Program-made: the position numbers and the translations under genes
Shown here: positions 31,489 to 36,637 of the stretch, one piece after another
Layout: each line of letters opens with the position of its first letter
Position numbering within the stretch: position 1 is the stretch's first letter
From: an uncultured Prevotellaceae bacterium
Lineage (GTDB): Bacteria; Bacteroidota; Bacteroidia; Bacteroidales; Muribaculaceae
NCBI GenBank assembly: GCA_900318255.1
Contig: ONJX01000028.1
Span: forward strand, 1 to 36,637
Direction: 5' to 3'
Length of the DNA: 36,637 bases
The notes under the pieces: model-generated
What the model saw: the letters and a program-made list of their open reading frames with translations, nothing else
Database searches by the model: none
Told to the model about the DNA's origin: nothing

Positions 31489-32916
31489 ATGAAATCAATC
31501 TGTTTCTATTTCCAGATACATCAGCCGTTCCGCCTCAAGACCTATCGCTTCTTTGACATCGGTAACGACCATTACTACTATGATGACTTTGCCAACGATG
31601 ACATCATCACGCGCATTGCCGAGCGCTCTTACATGCCTGCCAACCAGATGCTTCTCGACATGATTAAGGAGAATGGCAAGAAATTTAAAGTGGCGTTCTC
31701 AATTAGTGGCACGGCCCTCGAGCAACTAGAGCAGTATGTGCCCGAGTTTATCGACTCGATGAAGGACTTGGCCGACACCGGCTGCGTGGAGTTCCTGAGC
31801 GAGACCTATGCTCACTCGCTCTCGTCGCTCGTTGACCCCGAGGAGTTTATGGCGCAGGTGAAGGCTCACGATGAGAAGATTTATCAGCTCTTTGGGCAGA
31901 GACCCAAGGTGTTCAGAAACACCGAGTTGATATATGACGACGACATAGCAGCGATGGTCGCTTCAATGGGCTTCAAGGGTGCTATCACCGATGGCGCAAA
32001 GCACATTTTGGGATGGAAGTCACCTAATTATCTCTACAAAGCGGCGTCGGCACCTAAGCTCAAACTGCTGCTCAAGAACTCAAAGCTCAGCGACGATATC
32101 TCATTCCGCTTCAGCAACCCCGAGTGGGCGGCCTATCCCTTGACAGCCGACAAATACATCAACTGGATTGCCACCTTGCCCGACGAGGAGATGCTCGTGA
32201 ACCTGTTTATGAACTACGAGACCTTTGGCGAGCTGCAACCTCGCGAGAGTGGCATCTTTGAGTTTATGAAAGCCCTGCCACGCTTTGCTGCTGAGCAGAA
32301 TATCGAGTTCATGACTCCCAGCGAGGTGGTGAGCAAGATGAAACCCGTGGGAGAACTCTCGGTGATGCACCCCATCTCGTGGGCCGACGAGGCTCGCGAC
32401 ACTAGCGCGTGGATGGGAAACATCTTGCAGGAAGAGGCCGTCAACAAGCTCTATTGCTTGAGTGAGAGAATACGTCTTGTGCAGGACAAGCGCATTCGTC
32501 AGGACTGGAACTACCTGCAAGCGAGCGACCATTTCTACTACATGAGCACCAAGCACAGCAGCGATGGCTCGGTACACTCGCACTATAGTCCCTACGACTC
32601 GCCCTATGCTGCCTTTACTAACTACATGAACGTGCTTAGCGACTTCCTGATTCGTGTGAGGGAGCAGTTCCCCGAGGAGATTGATAACGAGGAGCTAAAC
32701 GCTTTGCTGCTCACCATCCGCAATCAAGAACAAGAGATTGAGGAGTTAAACCGCGAGGTGGAACTGTTGCGCAACAACATCGTGAAGGACACCACAGGCG
32801 ACTTCGTGCCTAAACAGGAGGAGAAAACAGAACCAGAGCCTGCTCCCAAGAAGACTCCAGCCAAGAAGAAAACTACGGTAAAGAAAGCTAGCGCAAAAAA
32901 GACGGAAAAGAAATGA
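31489..32916 (+). CDS. GH57 alpha-amylase-like protein with Asn at the expected acid/base position and Lys-rich tail
   Basis: 475 aa. GH57 motifs: HQP (11-13), EFLSETYAHS (101-110), and the nucleophile E146 in VFRNTELIYDDD. The fourth motif reads FMNYETFGE (240-248): the family form has Asp before [YG]ExFG as acid/base, and here it is N242. Loss of that group would impair hydrolysis. Residues 398-435 form a coiled coil (IRNQEQEIEELNREVELLRNN) and the last 35 residues are Lys/Ala/Pro-rich (KKTPAKKKTTVKKASAKK), histone H1-like. The downstream gene overlaps by 4 nt. A noncatalytic or altered glucan-handling role is possible. Confidence 0.9.
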   Translation: MKSICFYFQIHQPFRLKTYRFFDIGNDHYYYDDFANDDIITRIAERSYMPANQMLLDMIKENGKKFKVAFSISGTALEQLEQYVPEFIDSMKDLADTGCVEFLSETYAHSLSSLVDPEEFMAQVKAHDEKIYQLFGQRPKVFRNTELIYDDDIAAMVASMGFKGAITDGAKHILGWKSPNYLYKAASAPKLKLLLKNSKLSDDISFRFSNPEWAAYPLTADKYINWIATLPDEEMLVNLFMNYETFGELQPRESGIFEFMKALPRFAAEQNIEFMTPSEVVSKMKPVGELSVMHPISWADEARDTSAWMGNILQEEAVNKLYCLSERIRLVQDKRIRQDWNYLQASDHFYYMSTKHSSDGSVHSHYSPYDSPYAAFTNYMNVLSDFLIRVREQFPEEIDNEELNALLLTIRNQEQEIEELNREVELLRNNIVKDTTGDFVPKQEEKTEPEPAPKKTPAKKKTTVKKASAKKTEKK

Positions 32917-33518
32917 TGCCAAAAGAAATGATGGCTAAGAAGAAACTGCTTTACATTCATGGCTTTAGAAGCTCGGCGCAGAGTAGCACAATCCGCAATA
33001 TTAAGGCCAGCTACCATGAGGTTGAAGTTCACGCATTTGATGTGACGCATCATCCGGTGGAGTCGATTAAGAAGATTGAGGATTATGTCGCCGCTCATGG
33101 CATCGACATCCTTGCTGGCACTTCGCTAGGAGGATATTACACGCTTTGCACCAGGGTTGACATTCCCAAGATTGCTGTCAACCCTGCCGTCAACCCCGAG
33201 GACAGCCTGCGCTTCCTGCCCGAGATAGGGCACGAGGTGGAATACTACAACCGGCGTGAGGACGGAGTTCAAACCTTTAAGTGCACGCTTGCCGACCTCG
33301 ACGAGTTCAGGGGCATTGAGAAGTACATCACGCCAGTGACTCACATCATAGGCAGCGACAAAGATGAACTGCTCGGCGACCTTAGGGAACAGTATAGGGC
33401 ACTCGTGGGCGACCGCTTCCATGAGTCGTCGCAACTGGGACACCGCATCACGCCACAGTTCACCGCCATCCCCACTGGCGACTTCTACAAAGTGCTGGCA
33501 ATGTTCTTGACACATTAG
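32913..33518 (+). CDS. YqiA/YcfP-family alpha/beta-hydrolase
   Basis: 201 aa. LLYIHGFRSSAQSSTI, the nucleophile elbow GTSLGG (69-74, S71), an acid in HIIGSDKDEL and a C-terminal His in SSQLGHRIT fit the small esterase family UPF0227. The ATG overlaps the GH57 stop (ATGA), so translation is coupled; ATG 32931 (MAKKKLL) is a possible alternative start. Last gene of the operon. The substrate is unknown. Confidence 0.85.
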   Translation: MMPKEMMAKKKLLYIHGFRSSAQSSTIRNIKASYHEVEVHAFDVTHHPVESIKKIEDYVAAHGIDILAGTSLGGYYTLCTRVDIPKIAVNPAVNPEDSLRFLPEIGHEVEYYNRREDGVQTFKCTLADLDEFRGIEKYITPVTHIIGSDKDELLGDLREQYRALVGDRFHESSQLGHRITPQFTAIPTGDFYKVLAMFLTH

Positions 33519-33535
33519 GGATGCTCTATAAATTG

Positions 33536-33580
33536 TTTGAGTCATATTTGGTTGGATTGTTGAGTAGATTTCGACTCAAA
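33536..33580. repeat. Inverted repeat TTTGAGTC / GACTCAAA
   Basis: 8-bp arms at 33536-33543 and 33573-33580, 18 bp after the operon end. The same TTGAGTC/GACTCAA core recurs in the larger palindrome at 33710-33759. Confidence 0.6.
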
Positions 33581-33709
33581 TCCGCAAAACATAGTAGCGG
33601 GCTACAGGTTAAAGAGTTGAGGTGAAAGATGCCAACAAGCAATCAAAGATGACCAAAACAAAAGAAAAACATATCTGGAATTTAGTTATGGAATAAGAGC
33701 TGAATTGAC

Positions 33710-33759
33710 TTTTAAATGACTCAAGTTTCTGAACATTTTGAAACTTGAGTCATTTAAAA
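33710..33759. repeat. Perfect 20-bp inverted repeat with 10-nt loop
   Basis: Arms 33710-33729 and 33740-33759 match exactly; the stem starts TTTTAAATGACTC. No T-run follows directly, so it is not a classic terminator; it may be a small mobile or REP-type element, or a strong RNA hairpin ending the glycogen operon. Confidence 0.9.
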
Positions 33760-33768
33760 ACTGTCGAG

Positions 33769-33853
33769 AACAGGTAGGCGTGGGGGCGAATCAATCATTT
33801 TTAGACTGGCAACTAACTGCTGGAATGAGAAAATCCACTTTTTCCTACCTGTT
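33769..33853. repeat. 10-bp inverted repeat enclosing 65 nt, possible structured RNA
   Basis: AACAGGTAGG (33769-33778) pairs with CCTACCTGTT (33844-33853); within lies GGAATGAGAAAATCCAC and a T-run follows (TTTTTTATTT at 33860-33869). On the plus strand this gives a long stem-loop then U-run: a candidate small RNA or terminator. No promoter was found just upstream. Confidence 0.5.
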
Positions 33854-33900
33854 TCAGTCTTTTTTATTTAGAAATTGATGGTATTCATGATTTTTTTTAA

Positions 33901-33908
33901 TAAATTTG
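33901..33908 (+). promoter_or_regulatory. -7 box of the S8 protease gene
   Basis: TAAATTTG, 51 bp before the ATG; TTG lies 23 nt upstream, longer than usual. Confidence 0.5.
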
Positions 33909-33958
33909 TGGACATTTTTTTAACAACTATTTTTTATTCTTTTTTTAATATCATTCAC

Positions 33959-36637
33959 ATGAAAAAAATTTTTCTTATCATGATGGCGCTGAGTGTGTCG
34001 CTGGGCATGATGGCTCAGGACAAGCTTAGCGCTCCAACCAAGGTGTTCTTGCAGCGGCGTGCCGCAGGGATGGCACAAAATCCCGACGGCAAGCATGCGC
34101 TGGCAGCACCTAAGTCAGTGAATGGGGTGGAGTATGTGGAATGCTTCATCACACTTAATGGGGCTTCGATTGCCGACCTTGAGGCTGTCGGAGTGAAGGT
34201 TACTGGCAAGTTCAGCGACTTTGTCACTGCCAGTGTGCCTGTCAATAAACTTGAAGCTGTCGCTCATATCAAGGGCGTCAAGCAAGTGGGTATCTCCCGC
34301 AATGCTCGCAACCTCACCGATGTTGCCAAAGGCATCGTCAATGCCGACAAAGCTTGGGACGGCACCAACTATGGTCTGCCCCAGGGCTACACTGGCCAGG
34401 GCGTGGTGCTTGGCATCATCGACGACGGTATCGAGTTCAACCACCGTGCATTTCTCGACGACAATGGCAACAGCCGAGTGAAAGCAGTGTATATGCCTAA
34501 CGCCAGCAGCGCCAATGGTGGCACCCGCGCTACCATCGACGGTGTTCAGCTCATGGGTTATCAATATACTACTCCCACTCAGATTGCTGCGCTCACCTGC
34601 GACGACAGCAGCGAGAGCCATGGCACACACACCACAGGTTGCGCTGCCGGCTCACATGTGGGCAACTATGCCGGTATGGCTCCCGAGGCCGACCTGGTGC
34701 TCGCCGGCTGTGGTTCATCACTCACCGAGACAGCTATCGTGAGCTCGGCAAAGTATATTGCCAACTATGCCAAGAACGTGCTTGGCAAGCCTTGCGTAAT
34801 CAGCATTAGCCTCGGTAGCGACGTTGGCCCTCATGATGGCTTGAGTAGCATCTGCCGTGCCTACACCGAAGTGGCCGAGCAATATGGCGCCGTGATTCTG
34901 CTTGCTGCCGGCAATGAGGCCGACATCACCGGTGCTGCCGTGAAGACACTTGCCAGCGATAATGACTGCATGGCAGTGATCAACAACGTGAGCGGCGGCT
35001 GGTGGGGCTCGGCTACTGGCGCTTGCGACATCTGGAACAGCACTAGCGACGAATTGCAGGTTAAGGTGATTGTTAACGGTTCGCAGAGCGACTGGATGAC
35101 CAGCGGCACCTTTGGCAGCGTCACTGTGCAAGGTGGCCTCGATGCCTACAACAACCGCTATAACATCTACATCGAGAGCAGCGCTTCGCAGGCTACCTAC
35201 ATTATCAAGGGTAAAGGCGGCAACACCATCCATGTCTATGCCGACTGCTACTATAGCACCCTTGCCACCTCGGGCTCGGTGAGCGGCTACACCCTCACCC
35301 CCGGCACCTACGAGAATTCGATGTGCGACGACATGACCTCGCCCAAGGTGATTGCCGTGGGTGCACAGGCCTCGCGCTCTAACGACGGCTACGGCCAGGG
35401 CGATGTGGCTTACTTCTCGAGCTATGGTACTGACTGCAACGGTGTGAATCAGCCCTTCATCACCGCTCCTGGACACTATGTAATCTCGTCGGTCAACGGA
35501 TATGACAGCTATCAGTCTTCTACCTGGCAAACGACCTACAATGGCCGCACCTACAAGTGGGGCCAGATGAGCGGCACCTCGATGGCTACTCCTACTGCCG
35601 CCGGTGTGGTAGTGCTCTACCTCCAGGCCGACCCCTCTCTCGATGTGGATCGCGTTAAGGAAATTATTGCTGAGACAGCAACTCCTTATCCCGCTGGCTC
35701 TACCAGTCCCGTTAAGGCTCGTGGTCACGGTATCATCAATGCGCTTGCCGGTATCGAGTACATCCTGCAGCATCAGGGCCCAACGATTGTCGCTAAGCCT
35801 AGCGAGGTGGCATTTGAGGGATATGCCGGCGAGACCTATACACAGGTTATCACTGTTAAGGGCTACAACCTCAGCCAGCCCATTAATATTGCTAAGAGCG
35901 GTGCTAATGTCTATAGTGTGAGTCCCACAACTATTAGTGCCGAGGATGCCTACAATGGTGTTGACGTTACCGTTACCTACGCTCCCACCGCAGCTGGCGA
36001 GACTACAGCAACCCTCACTCTCACCAGTGCCGAGGCCGAGACCCAGACCGTGACAATCACCGGTGTGGCACAGCCCCGCGTTCCAACCATCCTCACCGAC
36101 CCTGAGACGCTCAACTTCAATGCTAAGCTCTCGGCTCCTGTCACCAAGACAGTGAAAGTTAACGGTCTGTTCCTGACTAACGATATCACCGTTGCCCTTA
36201 CCGACCAGAACAACAAGTTCACAGTGTCGCCCACTACCATCGCGGCTAGTAGCACTGGCATCGACACTCCTGTAAATGTGAATGTGACCTTCACTTCGGC
36301 CGAGGAGGGTGAATACACTGGCACGCTCACATTCACCAGCAATGGTGCTGTGACTAAGACTGTGACCCTCACCGCCAAAGCCACCGACAAGGGCACTGCT
36401 GCCGACCCATATCTCGACATCGCAAAATATGAGACTATCGACGAGGCTGGCGCTACAGTGAGCGGCATGAGCACCATATATAAATATACTGAGAATGAAG
36501 AGGATGAGTGCGCTTGGCTCACCGTCTCTAACTATGGCGCGCTCAAGACCGACGCCACCCAAAACTGGTTCACCATTGCCGGTAACGAGAAAACTGGTAC
36601 CGAGACTTGGGCTGCTACCGACGTGTTCATGGGCAGC
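33959..36637 (+). CDS. Secreted S8 subtilisin-family peptidase, 3' end outside the window
   Basis: Open for 893 codons to the window edge. Signal peptide MKKIFLIMMALSVSLGMMAQ, a probable inhibitor-type propeptide (about 25-120), then the subtilase domain: D155 in GIIDDGIEF, H221 in SHGTHTTG, Asn in LLAAGNEAD, and S541 in GTSMATPTAAG. An insert of about 150 residues separates the Asn region from the Ser region. After residue 600 come two Ig-like beta repeats of about 90 residues (TKPSEVAFEGYAG type, then LTDPETLNFNAKLS). The missing end may carry a sorting signal such as type IX CTD. It degrades proteins outside the cell or at the surface; substrate unknown. Confidence 0.92.
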   Translation, partial: MKKIFLIMMALSVSLGMMAQDKLSAPTKVFLQRRAAGMAQNPDGKHALAAPKSVNGVEYVECFITLNGASIADLEAVGVKVTGKFSDFVTASVPVNKLEAVAHIKGVKQVGISRNARNLTDVAKGIVNADKAWDGTNYGLPQGYTGQGVVLGIIDDGIEFNHRAFLDDNGNSRVKAVYMPNASSANGGTRATIDGVQLMGYQYTTPTQIAALTCDDSSESHGTHTTGCAAGSHVGNYAGMAPEADLVLAGCGSSLTETAIVSSAKYIANYAKNVLGKPCVISISLGSDVGPHDGLSSICRAYTEVAEQYGAVILLAAGNEADITGAAVKTLASDNDCMAVINNVSGGWWGSATGACDIWNSTSDELQVKVIVNGSQSDWMTSGTFGSVTVQGGLDAYNNRYNIYIESSASQATYIIKGKGGNTIHVYADCYYSTLATSGSVSGYTLTPGTYENSMCDDMTSPKVIAVGAQASRSNDGYGQGDVAYFSSYGTDCNGVNQPFITAPGHYVISSVNGYDSYQSSTWQTTYNGRTYKWGQMSGTSMATPTAAGVVVLYLQADPSLDVDRVKEIIAETATPYPAGSTSPVKARGHGIINALAGIEYILQHQGPTIVAKPSEVAFEGYAGETYTQVITVKGYNLSQPINIAKSGANVYSVSPTTISAEDAYNGVDVTVTYAPTAAGETTATLTLTSAEAETQTVTITGVAQPRVPTILTDPETLNFNAKLSAPVTKTVKVNGLFLTNDITVALTDQNNKFTVSPTTIAASSTGIDTPVNVNVTFTSAEEGEYTGTLTFTSNGAVTKTVTLTAKATDKGTAADPYLDIAKYETIDEAGATVSGMSTIYKYTENEEDECAWLTVSNYGALKTDATQNWFTIAGNEKTGTETWAATDVFMGS

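Noticed and set aside
34718..36562. 614-aa open frame on the minus strand
   Set aside because: It is antisense to the S8 protease, which has a signal peptide, full catalytic triad and Ig-like repeats; the frame is open because of GC-rich codon bias, and its product is low-complexity Gly/Ala/Val/His.

Overview
Organism. Promoters across the window fit the Bacteroidetes sigma-ABfr form (TTTG or TTG, 17-21 nt, TAnnTTTG), leaders are AT-rich without clear Shine-Dalgarno sites, and the host part carries typical Bacteroidales genes: DUF5686 outer-membrane protein, a GH31 enzyme, and a glycogen operon of debranching enzyme, glycosyltransferase and GH57. This is a Bacteroidales chromosome, perhaps Muribaculaceae or Prevotella-like; that family-level guess is weak.

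Layout. (A) 1 to about 18985 is an integrated mobile element, almost wholly on the minus strand. Its right end is marked at 18965-18985 by what reads as the 3' end of a tRNA-Ser gene inside a tyrosine-recombinase-type core (AGCGGAAA-N9-TTTCCGCT), followed by a hairpin that may be the tRNA terminator. From that end inward lie: a plus-strand repressor-like gene facing a minus-strand early operon across a compact switch; two small genes and a large primase-helicase; a 208-bp array of twelve TGTGGAA iterons in four triplets around AT-rich DNA (probable replication origin); a 29-aa microprotein under a near-perfect promoter; the antirestriction gene ardA; a capsid operon with its own promoter (two small related virion-like proteins, ClpP-type protease fused to a scaffold, major capsid protein, a phosphoribosyltransferase, a PLD-like protein, terminase small and large subunits); then cargo: a toxin-antitoxin pair, an ASCH/PUA-like protein, a dead ORF6N gene between 66-bp direct repeats, and an MmeI-like restriction-modification gene cut off before its specificity domain. 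No integrase, portal, tail or lysis gene is visible. Regulator, primase, origin just 3' of it, capsid and terminase, without tail genes, recalls phage satellites (SaPI or capsid-forming PICI), but the element continues past the left edge, so a partial prophage is equally possible.

(B) 19174-21158 is an ECF sigma operon: secreted/membrane protein, sigma factor, small membrane protein (possible anti-sigma), strong terminator. (C) 21273-25364 holds rlmD and a DUF5686 protein. (D) 25435-27928 is a minus-strand GH31 gene with its own promoter and terminator. (E) 28111-33518 is a glycogen/alpha-glucan operon whose GH57 member has Asn where I expect the catalytic Asp. (F) 33519-33958 is an intergenic region rich in perfect inverted repeats. 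(G) 33959 to the right edge is a secreted S8 subtilase, cut by the window.

How it works together. In the element, the switch would hold the early operon silent; on induction the primase-helicase would act at the iterons and the capsid/terminase set would package DNA. ArdA would protect against host type I restriction, and the cargo (TA, RM) would give stability or phage defence. The host genes concern envelope signalling, rRNA methylation, glucan breakdown and glycogen storage.
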